Assembly: GCA_964007475.1 (NCBI GenBank)
Contig: OZ023273.1
Span: 59,725,834-59,789,833, forward strand
From: Hybos culiciformis
Lineage: Eukaryota > Arthropoda > Insecta > Diptera > Hybotidae
Direction: 5' to 3'
Length of the DNA stretch: 64,000 nucleotides
A model generated the notes under the pieces. That model saw only the letters and a program-made list of their open reading frames with translations. It had not been told where the DNA came from and searched no databases. Below are positions 1-10,889 of this stretch, piece after piece. Position numbers and translations under genes: made by a program. Every line of letters begins with the position of its first letter. The stretch's first letter is position 1.

Positions 1-815
1 ATTTTTTTTTTTGAAGTAATTTGTAATTGAGTTGTTAGTATAAATTATTTTTGCCATTAAATTCCATTAATGCAATGTATGTAGAATATTTTTATTCCAG
101 TTCCTTTTCAGAAGAAGTACTAATACTTAAACATGAAATTTTTCAGGCATATTTAAAAAGTTATTTTAGGTTAATCTTTTCCGGCAACAAAAAGAAAACA
201 TGATTTTAGCCACGCTGCTGTTTTTTCATGCATTATTGTCGCTAATAATATAGTTGTAACCGGAATTGTGTTTACAGCTTAAAATATAGTAGAAATCATC
301 TGGCAATCAGTGTTGCCATGCAGCCATAATTCTAGCCATTTTGAAATAATTTAAAAGCCATTAGCCACTAAACTTTTTGAGCTTAAAAAGTATTTTAGAA
401 TTTTTAAATGTTTTTATAATGGTTTTTAATTTTTTTTGTTTATTTTTTTCTAAGCCGCCGAATTCCCCCAAAACAAGTTATTTTAAGTCGACTGGCCGCA
501 GCAGTCGAATAACAAAAATCAACTAGTCGCCGTCGAAAAAATCGATTGGCGTCATGTCTTATATGCACTTGGCCATTTTAAATATTTATTTAGCCGCCCC
601 AGAAAATACTACTTGCCATGAAGTTTCACTTCTTCCGTGTGTCCCGAGACTCACATATTTTTTTTTTTTTATAATTTAACATTATAAATTTTGAAATTAA
701 AATAGATATTATTAAAATATTTTAATGCGTTGGGGATCGTTATGTTGTATTTAGTGCTATAGAATTTAGATCACTAAATGGAGTAATATATGCGTCAATA
801 CACATGCAATCATAT
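1..815. other. Intergenic, no gene seen
   Basis: AT-rich noncoding DNA with poly(T) runs. A less AT-rich patch at about 455-640 contains several GCCGCC/GTCGAC-like words but no open frame or TIR that I could pair. Confidence 0.5.
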
Positions 816-911
816 AGATGCATCTCCGTAAATAATGACAAAATTTAGATGCATCAGCGTATATAATGAAAAAATTTAGATGCATCATCGTAAATAATGA
901 AATCATTTAGA
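816..911. repeat. 31-bp tandem repeat, three copies
   Basis: Three consecutive 31-bp units start at 816, 847 and 878. Each begins AGATGCATC and contains AATAATGA or ATATAATGA. A decayed fourth start (AGATGTTTCG) follows at 909. The copies differ at a few positions. No coding function is apparent. Confidence 0.85.
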
Positions 912-1067
912 TGTTTCGTATTGAATATTACGTAATACCTAAACAAACATAATATCTCTCACAATATTTCAATACAGCTAAATACAAAAAAAAAAATATG
1001 AGAAAAAATGAGAAGAAAAAATATTCTCTCTTTGCAACTACCTCTCCCCTACGCATTAAAACAGTAT

Positions 1068-1248
1068 ATTGGATATGTAAACAAAATTTGTTATACAACT
1101 CGTTCTGTATTTACACAAAAATACATTGACACTTGTCAATTTATATCACTCGACCTTCGGTCTCGTGATATAAGTATTGACTCGTGTCAATGTATTTTTG
1201 TGTATACAGAACTCTTAATTAATAACAAATTTAGTTTACATATACAAT
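1068..1248. repeat. Near-perfect hairpin (short foldback/MITE)
   Basis: Two arms of roughly 85 nt (about 1068-1155 and 1159-1248) are inverted copies around a very short loop near 1156. Matching words include ACATTGACACTTGTCAA against TTGACTCGTGTCAATGT, TATATCAC against GTGATATA, and TATGTAAAC against GTTTACATA at the outer ends. The 80-aa open frame across it is just the hairpin read through. This is either a small inverted-repeat element or, if transcribed, a long RNA hairpin. Confidence 0.75.
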
Positions 1249-1249
1249 A

Positions 1250-2262
1250 ATCTACTATATTTATTTTTGGATTGAGAAATATTTCTACGTCAAATTAACG
1301 AAAAACATAATGTATCTATCTACCTATTTACAGAAAAAAAAAGGAAAACAAAATTATATGTAATTTTACCAAAGTTTGCCAGCATTTTTTTTTCGCCGTA
1401 CCTCACTGGAAAAAATTTTACTTGCTGGATTTGCAAGAAAAATATCAAAAAAAAATTTGCCTTTTCAACTTTTTGATTTGGGTTATTGTAATGAACTTAT
1501 ATAAAAGGAAGATTAAATTTTTTTCTACTATGAAAGTCAATGAAGTTTTTCATTTATTTTCAAGGTCCCATATTAGCCTATTTGGATTATCAAAAAAACC
1601 ATTCATTAAAATCCAAATACGTAGTCCCGAAACAAATAAAAAAAACTACATTTTCAACACTTATTTACACTTATAAGTTCCTTGGGTTTATTTGTATTTT
1701 GTTTCTTCGACTTTCACCATATCTGAAATGATAACAGACAAAAAAATTCCAAACAAAAGTGGATGGTATTTTTTCGTATGTTGGTATTACAATGTCTGCA
1801 AAATTCTTTATTTCTCTTTAATAAAAAATTCACTGAAACGACAACAGCGCCAATTTTATCCAGAGAACCATAAAATTAAAAATCTTCGATATCGTTCGTT
1901 ATACTTAAATAATTTCCTTTTATTACAGTTATAGATGTTTGAATTTGAACAAACATATTTATGAAAACGTTGATAGGTCTTCTTATGCTACAATATTATT
2001 ACATGATTTTCTTAATAACTTAAGGCATTACTTTTATTGAGGGAAAAGACAAATTGTTGTTAATTTTAAAAAAAAATATTGGAAAAACATCAATTTTTTT
2101 TAAATATTAATAAAAATTATTCTACTTAAAAATTTATATCTAATGAGCTAAACCCTTAATAACTAAACTTATGGAGTAATTAATTTGATTACTTTTTTTC
2201 AAAATTAACAACTAATTGGTTATGGGATAGGATAGATAGGACCATAATAATAGCTCGGAAAT
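1250..2262. other. Intergenic, nothing recognised
   Basis: AT-rich, with short chance open frames only (63-84 aa, overlapping each other, no family resemblance). No repeat pairs noticed. Confidence 0.4.
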
Positions 2263-2728
2263 AGTTTAAACTAAACTGACCATATTTGTCCAGCTTAATG
2301 CTGGACAAATGCTGGACATTTTTAGTTATTTGCAAATATCTCGAAAACGGTGCGTTTTTTAGCATTTTTGAGGTAGCCCAACCGTAGGTGACCATCAAAT
2401 CAACTTTTAATTACCTATTCAAAAAGCACTGGAACTTAAAAAACTATCAAAGGGTTACTGAGATATTGAATTTTGAAAAATATAAATAATTTATTATTTT
2501 TGTTAATTTTTTATTTTATTTTATTTTTTTTTTCAAAATTCAATATCTCAGTAACCCTTTGATAGTTTTTTAAGTTCCAGTACTTTCTGAATAGGTAATT
2601 AAAAGTTGGATGGATGGTCACCTATGGTGGGGTACCTCAAAAATGCTAAAAAACGCACCGTTTTCGAGATATTTGCGAATAACTAAAAATGTCCAGCATT
2701 AAGCTGGATGGTCAGTTTAGTTTAAACT
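2263..2728. repeat. Large inverted repeat (hairpin MITE), arms about 200 bp
   Basis: The left arm (about 2263-2480) and right arm (about 2530-2728) are inverted copies separated by a roughly 50-bp AT-rich loop. Paired words include AGTTTAAACTAAACTGACCA at the outer edge, AACGGTGCGTTTTTTAGCAT in the middle, and GGGTTACTGAGATATTGAA at the inner edge. The left arm carries an extra internal copy of a TGCTGGACA word. There is no coding capacity; the 69-aa frame is an arm. A clean target-site duplication was not resolved. Confidence 0.85.
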
Positions 2729-5700
2729 TTAGTTAAACTGGTAGTTAAAGATAATATCTAAAAGATAAATTAAAAAATAATAAATAAAAATTCGAGAAAA
2801 AACACCAATAAATTAATATCAAAAGGCAAAAGAAGTATTTCAGATCATTTTCTGGGATCATTTTTAATTGTTATGTCTTTACCTTTTTCCACTTCTTGCT
2901 AAGTTTTGAGGAAATTATCAGTATTTTTTACAAAATATAAATATTCAAATATTTTTTTTGCAATACGGCACTCAGACAGGGATAAAATTATAAAGTTTAA
3001 ACTTAAACTATAGTAGTTTTGATTTCTGCCATACAAAAATTCTGGAGTTATGCATACTTACTGAGATATTTCTATTTTGAATTATAATCTTTAGAATTTT
3101 TCTAATAATATCTTCTGCTTTTTCATTTATTAAATAAACTTGATTTTCTTTTTAACTTAAAAGCTAATGAATATAAAATTTTCAATACCACCCAAACATA
3201 TAAAAAGTTTCTTTTTTTCAAGAAAAAAAAAAACCTCAAAAATCTTACTTTCTCCTCATTGCTAATTGAGAATTATTTTTTTTAAATCGAAATAAACAAC
3301 CGCGAAGTCCTTATTTGAAAAACACAAATCTAAACAAAATAAGCAAATTAAAAACAAAAAACTTTTAAAAAAGCCCACCCAAAAATTTTATTGAAAAAAA
3401 AATCTAATTTTGTACTATGTAGAAAAAAAAATAAACATAAAAATTATTTCTTCATCCATACAAAATGAACAAACAAGCAAACGAACTTGATTTAAGAATA
3501 TTATGTCTGCTAATCGATAATAATGCATCATTGCATATATTGAATCTATGCATATGTGCCAATAATTTAATGGGCTCAATTTGTTTCAAACTTTAAAAGT
3601 TCTTTACTTTATCTTTTGTCATCTAAAACAAAACTAATTTATTCTACATTAACTAAATTCTAACTAAACTGTACCAAATTATTTGAAAATTAAATAGGTA
3701 CCTAAGTAAGTACATTTTTGTAAAAAATCGAACAATTTTTATACAACTTTTTAAAAGTTGTCTGCGTATTTGTAAAATAAATCAAGCTTAAAGATTTTGA
3801 TTTTAAATTTATAATTTTGAATGAGCAAAGAAATTTATATTTTTCTTGAAGGTAAAGTCAAGTGCATAAAAATATAAAATATAGTTTCGATTGCCGCCAA
3901 TGATTGACATTATATTTATAAAACATTTCAAATATGTACAAACAAAATTAAAAGCATAAAAAAGTTCCAAAACTTCTAATGAACAATATATTAATTTTTA
4001 AAGTTAGTAAACATTTTTAAAATGTTCTTTATTTAATGGCTGTCGTACAGCTATATGCAGCGTCATTTATGCTTATAGATTTGCTGCACATAATTGGATA
4101 AGGTACAAGCTCACGATATGGAGTTATTATACGTATTTTATTTTGTGTTTTTATCTCTATTCGAAAAAATTCATGAATTAATTAACAAAATCTTGTAATC
4201 TTGTTCATGTCTTATGTCTCTTTTTTTAAAATCCAAATAATGTCGTATGTAATAGGTATTATTAATAATTTAATTATTCTTTATAATCTTTGATTAAATT
4301 CTTTAAAAGTGATGATGTTTTATCGAATTCTAATAAATTTGGTTCTTAATTTTTTTTTTTGAAAACTTACATATATACCTACCTAACTTTAAAAAAATTA
4401 AAAAAAAACATTGTTTAGGTCTCCGATTTTTTATGTATATTGATGTCGCGTGCACCATATGTGTTTCACTAATTTGTTTACATTCAAATTATACAGTTAT
4501 ATGAACTTGCTTTTTTTATATATTAATTGAAATTTCTTAAAAAACATATTAACACATGTGGCAATTGTAAAACAAATTTAAGTTTAATAAAGGGCAATGA
4601 TCACAGGGCTTAGGATCAAATTAGTAGTAACAAAAAATTCAAAAACACAATATGTATTGCACAATATTTCTATTTAGATTAAGAACTAATTTTTGTTTCA
4701 TTTTCTATACTTTTTCCACAAATTGAATACTTCCAGTTGAAGGTAAAACTGACAAATAAGAAATCAGAATTTTTTAGTTTCTAGTCGCAACAACATAGAT
4801 GCTAAGTTATAAAATTTGATTGGTAGAAAAATCATATTTTGGAAGTGACAGTCAGATGATAAAATCGTAATTATATAGAATAAAAATTTTTTAAAATTAT
4901 TTGTACTTAAAATTCTGATGAAGTTAATTTTTCAATCAACGCATCAACTAATAAATACATAGGTACTAAAATGTAATTCAAATATATAGTGTTAATATTA
5001 TAAGAAGAAGTCAATTTCCGCGCCACTATTTATTTATTTTTTTATTAACTTGTTTTGTTTATGTTTACATTGAAAATATGTACATAAAACAAGCAAAACA
5101 AAAATATTTCAACTTGAACCCTTAATAAATATTAAATGCATTATAAAATATTTAATGTTTAATTTTATTTAAAAAAAAACATAATTTTTCATTGAAGTGT
5201 TTGATCGATTATTGTTATGTATGTATATATAAATATGTTAAAAAAAAATTAATATCAAAAAAGAGCGAAATAATAATTAAATCAGATCCTTATAAAAGAA
5301 TAATTTTGTCACTTAAAGAAATATATATTATTACTTAAATGCATTAAATTCTTCAAAATTATAATTTGATTATAATGACAATATACACATTTTTTTTAAC
5401 TAAGAGTAAAATGTTGCCTTAATGGAATTTTTTTATCAACAGAAACTTGATTAGAAAATTCTAAGATTAAATATTTTTTTTTTTTTTTGAGTTTCCTATT
5501 TGAACTTTTCACTATTATACTTTTAAGTACTAACTTCTTGGACGAACTCGAAATTATGGCCCGATATCTTGTTTTTCAGACAGAATATTAACATTCTAAA
5601 GTAAGAAATTACAATAGTGTGGTTTCATGTATGATCCCTTAATTGTGGCAATCTTATAATTCAAAAATCTTAATCATTGAAGGAGAAAAAAATTTTAAAG

Positions 5701-6589
5701 CAATTCAAGAATATTAGGAATGTTTCTTTCCTGGTGATATACTTTATATTCAGAATAGGACTTCATTATTTTTAGCGCGGAGTCAAAGGAATATAAATAA
5801 TTAAGAAATCTCTTTATTATATGAAACCCCTAAAATTAAAGAAAATCGGTAGTTACTCTTTGATTTTACTTCAACAGTAAGTGCCTTGCATAACAGAAAA
5901 ATTAATGGAATTACACTAGTAAGCATCTTCCAATGTTACAGTTTCAAAAAAGCATTTAAAAATGAAAATAAGAAAATTATATGTGTATGGAATGATGAAA
6001 AGAATCTAAAAATTTGAAAAAGAAACTATAAATAATTCGTAAGAGAAATCTGGGTACTGCTTAAACTTCAGATTACCTTTTGCCTGTAACAGTATGATCT
6101 TATAAATTTAGGAAAAAACTCCATAAACAGAATATATACATAAAGAATTAATACATAAGGTCAGAGATTTTTTTCATATCATCTGCTACTCAAGAAAAAC
6201 CTTAGTTCAAGTATTTAATTTTGCTACTATGTGTTTAGATTATAAATGGTAAAAATTTAATTGTTTATACTATTAATTCTTTTTTTATACATAAGTTTGT
6301 TTACAAAAAGTTTGAATTATTATTATGGTGTATGAGTTTTTTTTTTTTATTTTGAAGAGGAAGCCACTAAATGAAAAATTTATTACATTTTTAAAACCAT
6401 ATTAAGATTCTGTAGAAATAGATATGTATAAAATTTGTTATATATTGTTCATTAAACATTATATTAAACAAAGTCGCAGCGAAAACGTTACAGGGTAAAC
6501 TTATAATTTTTAATGCTTGTCTTTAACATTATGAAGTTATATTTATTGATACGATTGAAATCGGAGATATAGTTAAATAGCTGTAATCA
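2729..6589. other. Intergenic, nothing recognised
   Basis: Long AT-rich stretch with homopolymer runs and no open frame of note on either strand. I see no gene, TIR pair or tandem repeat that I can support. Confidence 0.4.
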
Positions 6590-6597
6590 GTTTAAAG

Positions 6598-7572
6598 TAG
6601 GGAGTCCATCACCGGTTTTACCGTTACCGAAAAACCGGTAGTACCGAACAATACTTCATTACCGAAATACCGAATTACCGAAGACGAATTACCGACAATT
6701 TCGGTAATGAAATATTAAATTATTTTGATCTTAAAAATGCATTATCGAGACGCATCTATGAGTGGCGATTTGTTTGTATATGCGGACCTTTTTGCTTTCT
6801 TCATATCCCTAATGGCAGAAATTTAAATTGTGAGGATTATGGAATTTTTGACCAACTCTCATAAAATACTTTAATATCCCAAATTGTTAACCTGTTAGAA
6901 CGTTTATGTGTTAGCGAAGAAATATTGGACACAATTTCAGATACAGATACAGAATAAATTTCTGATGACAAAATGGAAATGGAACAGAAACTGGTAGAAC
7001 CTAGTTCTCTGCAGGAAAGGCTTCACAAAAGAATTCTGGAACGATACACACAACAAACATCTCAACTACCACAAAAAAAAACTTAAAAAGGATTTAATAA
7101 ATGTAATTCGCGCGGAAGTAAAGTATTTTGAAGTGAAGGCATCAAAGGAAAGCATTTAAGCACCGTACATAATTATATAAATACCGTTAGGCCCACAAGC
7201 GTCGATGCTGAAAGGGCTTTTTCCGATGCAGATCGAAAATCAGATCAATGCTTTCCGACAAATAATAATTTATGCTTTTTAAGATCATATTTTCAAAATA
7301 TAAAATAACGTATTTTTCTATTATCTAATGATTTTTTCATTTAATTTCTTTCTTTTAATTTTTTAAATAAAAACAAATGAATTAATATAATATTTTACTG
7401 AATTTTATTTTATTAAGTGATTAATTTCCGTTCCCTTTTCGTGAATATTTTCTAGCTTATGTAGATTATAAAAAAAGTCAATTACCGAAAATTACCGGTA
7501 TTATCGGTTTCGGTAACTACCAATTACCGAATAACCGGTTATGAAGGAAGTGCTTCGGTAATGGACACCCTA
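6598..7572 (+). mobile_element. Internally deleted hAT element with 8-bp TSD
   Basis: The ends are inverted (TAGGGAGTCCAT at 6598; ATGGACACCCTA ending 7572) and continue into TIR-proximal sequence rich in ACCGGT and TTACCG words on both sides. The flanks are GTTTAAAG (6590-6597) and GTTTAAAC (7573-7580), an 8-bp target-site duplication with one mismatch that fits the nTnnnnAn preference of Ac-like hAT elements. Inside is a decayed piece of transposase ending in the hAT dimerisation domain. At 975 bp it is an internal-deletion derivative of an autonomous element. Confidence 0.9.
6895..7308 (+). pseudogene. hAT transposase C-terminal remnant
   Basis: The plus-strand reading shows a diverged segment at about 6957-7085 (rich in E/K/Q, including SSLQERLHKRILERY). 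After several stops comes a clean stretch at about 7170-7308 containing RPTSVDAERAFS and, further on, LCFLRSYFQ. The P-T-S-x-x-x-E-R-x-F-S motif followed by a leucine-rich helix is the signature of the hAT C-terminal dimerisation domain. The BED finger and the rest of the RNase H-like core are missing and stops interrupt the frame, so it is non-functional. It is bounded by the TIRs of the 6598-7572 element and reads in the element's plus orientation. Confidence 0.85.
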
Positions 7573-8452
7573 GTTTAAACGTAATATGAATTAATTTTTG
7601 ATCAGATTTTGATATCTAGTAGTTTTAATTTGGCTATAAAATTAATCATCTGCCTTTTTGTAACCCACAATCAAAATTTCAATAAAATATATTTTGCATT
7701 TTTTGTCAGCAAAAACATTTTCATAATGGAAATCGGCATTTACATAATTTTTTATTAGTAAGTGTAATTCTTATACATATTATGTTTTTGTGAAAATAAA
7801 AAAAAATCTTAGTATATTTAGTTATTATTAATGATGTAAGGCACAAACTATCCGTAAGTAAGTTTGCCGGACTAAAAAGACTGTTTGGCCTGAAATAAGA
7901 TATTCTTATCCTGAGATACCTCTTGAACAAATTATTATTTTGTGTTTCATAAATTTTTGTTCCAAATAAGAATTCATTCAGGTTAAGAGATATTTTTTGT
8001 TAATTATAGTTGTTTAGAATGTTTTTTCCTAAATCTCATTTCAATATTTGTAATTTGTTATCGTAATTGTATTTAAAGAGACATAATCTCCACTCTACAC
8101 TATATCAAGTGGAATCAATATAATAGACTTTAATACTTTTATATGATCTTTTCATAGGACATGATGATGCTCTAAAAGTGCAACACGATAATAACATTAT
8201 ATTATATTTGCTCCCAATATAAAATCATTATGTGATTAAATTAAATTATTTTTTAATTTTAGTTGAAAATCTCAACATGATATAATGTTATTCTTTTTTG
8301 TTTATCGATTTACATTTTTTGCTATATTTATTCAGATTGTTAGATATTGCAAAAATAAAATAGATTAATAAAATTCAAAATACATATTTATCTATAAAAA
8401 ACGAACATCTCATAAGTAGCATTAAGTAAAATCAGTCTTATTGAGTAGGGGT

Positions 8453-8544
8453 ATATAAAACAATGACAGCAAATTTCAGATTATTGTTTGTGTAGTGTAA
8501 TGGAGTACAATTACAACAACGGGCGCGGTGGTTTTAAACGTTAA
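8453..8544 (+). promoter_or_regulatory. Possible TATA promoter with 14-codon micro-ORF
   Basis: TATATAAAA (8453-8460) is followed about 30 bp downstream by TTCAGATTATTG, a plausible initiation region. The first ATG after it (8500) opens a 14-codon frame, MEYNYNNGRGGFKR, ending with TAA at 8542-8544; a GTAAGT donor-like site lies just after at 8554. The Gly/Asn/Arg-rich composition and local promoter-like layout are unusual for this region. It could be a first exon, a small peptide gene or chance. Confidence 0.2.
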
Positions 8545-9899
8545 AAGTAATAAGTAAGTTCTTTTTTACAAACGTTAAGATAATTTGTATTTTTGAAAGA
8601 CATTTTAAACTATTGTATTATAAGTTAAGTTAATTCCCGATATATTCATATGTAGATGGCATTACACGACATTTAGCGTTATACTCTCTGATTTTTTTGA
8701 AAACTTTTCGTAGTCCATGGTATTGGTCCAGAGTTGTCTCTATGACTTTTTTCAATTCCTTTATTAAACCCTTCGTGAGATAAAAGTTGTCAAATCAAAT
8801 TTTTTTTTTTTTAATGTACATAACTTCATGAAAAGTGTGTAAAATTTGATGTTTTTTTATCTCAATTTAATTTTTAAACGTATTTTTTTAAAAATATCTT
8901 AAGTGTTACTGTGACATTTTTAAATTTCAAAAATAAATTGTATGTGCAGTTAAATTTCTTTCTAAAATACTGTTGTCCCATACAATTTTAAGCCTACATA
9001 GTATTTATTTATTTCGAGCTTAATGTTAAGGTTAACAACAGTAAATAAATATTTAGGTAAGTTGTAATAGTTTCTTAAATCGTCCTTATAAAACTAGGGC
9101 TGAAGTTATTTTCATAAAGTATAGTATGCTATTTAGATTTACCGCCAACTTTAATATTGTTTGAATATAAGTACTAATCAAATTCATACTATATTATATC
9201 TTATATGTATATAAAAAATGTATATAAAATAAAATATATTATACATATAGGGACTTCCGCTTTTTTTTTTCCGCTGCTTCTGCCGCTTTTAAAGGAAATT
9301 TCAAAATGTTTATTTTTAATTTTATTTTTATTTCGGACGATTGAGCGAATCCTTTTTTTTAAATAAATGTATATATGTACAACATAAATTTTTTTTGCGA
9401 CGAAAGTTTATCCGTGCCACAAAACATTAATTAATCTATTTTTTTAACACTATAGTATTCGTTCGCTTATATAAATTATTCATTATGGCATCATTAAATC
9501 ACTCAAATAAAATTGAATGTTTACTTTAATTTTAGCTTCCATTAATTAAATGCATATTATTTCCCTGAGTTTTAACACTTCTTCTATGAGTACTTAAAAT
9601 AATTTTTATTGTTTTTTTAACCGAAAATTTTCCCAAAAATTTTGAACTGATGTTTTTCCACATAAAAATTTTTTATTAACATATGCATGAATAACAAAAT
9701 TTTAATTTTATTTGAATAAACAAATAAATTACAATATGTGTTTACATGTGAACTAATAAAATATATTAAAAGTTGAACACTAAAAACGTAAGTCATTTTC
9801 CAATTTACGTAATTATTATGTGAGTAAGGTAAAATCATAATTATTCCAATCTTTTAAATTGAGATATTTTTTAATAGAATTAAAAATCTCATGCTAACA

Positions 9900-10190
9900 A
9901 AATTGGGCGTAATTCGAAAGCGGGAAAAAACTATTGGGAATTCAACTGTTTGTGAAAATATTTGGGACACGAGGAAATAGCTTGGTGCCAGATGATTCCG
10001 TATTTGTTCTCTGGTTCAATTGCACTGCAGACAAGAATCAACATCACCCGAAAATAAAGTAATGAATTTTGAAATAAAGGAATAAATTGTGAAGTAAAGG
10101 ATATTTATGGTTACCTTAATAATGGTTCAACATTAAATTAAATTGTTTCGAATATTAAAATACAATATACAAAAAAAAAAAAAAAAAAAG
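9900..10190 (+). other. Segment ending in an A-run; possible retrocopy or SINE
   Basis: A less AT-rich block (about 9900-10060) is followed by several AATAAA words and then an uninterrupted A-run of about 19 nt ending at 10190. The layout resembles a reverse-transcribed RNA with a tail, but no protein match or tRNA-like promoter was recognised and no target-site duplication was found. Confidence 0.2.
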
Positions 10191-10809
10191 CACGAAAACC
10201 TAAATTTCACTCTGAATTTTATAGTTTGCAATAAGCTATTAAAATTACTTCTTTTTAATATAATTTATTGATTTTAAAAATCGAAATTAATGTTATTTAT
10301 TTTCATTGATATTTGCACATTGTACATATAATAGCTGAGTTTTTGCCAAGAAATTTATTTCTTTAAAAATGTTAAATAAACTACATAAGATCAATATTTT
10401 TCAATTTATTTTATTCGAATTAATAATAAATAATAAAAAATCACAATACGAAAAAAACACATGAGAAATAAACTATGAATGACCATTATAAAAATAATCA
10501 AAATTATTATATTTCTGTTTCGGTTTGAGTGATTGATTATATTATGTTAAATTCTGATACTAATATTTATAAAATAAAGAAAAATGTATAACATTTACAC
10601 AGTAATTACATACAAAATATTATACTGAATTCTTTAAAAAATGCTTAGGTAGTACGAAACGAGTACCTACCCATTAGCCATTATAGAGATTAGACGATTA
10701 ACACAGTCTAATTCTAATACTTTGCCGTAGAAATTGAATTCTTAAATTTTTCTATAGAAAAGGGATATTTGACATTTAAACAAGAATACATTTATTTTCT
10801 AAAAACGAA

Positions 10810-10889
10810 AGTATTAGAATATTTATAATAATATTTATAATAATATTTATAAGTATTAGAATATTTATAAGAATATTTATAATAATATA
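10810..10889. repeat. 42-bp tandem repeat, two copies
   Basis: A 42-bp unit starting AGTATTAGAATATTTATAA begins at 10810 and again at 10852. Each unit is internally made of ATATTTATAATA steps. Simple AT-rich tandem repeat; the overlapping minus-strand frame is an artefact of it. Confidence 0.8.
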
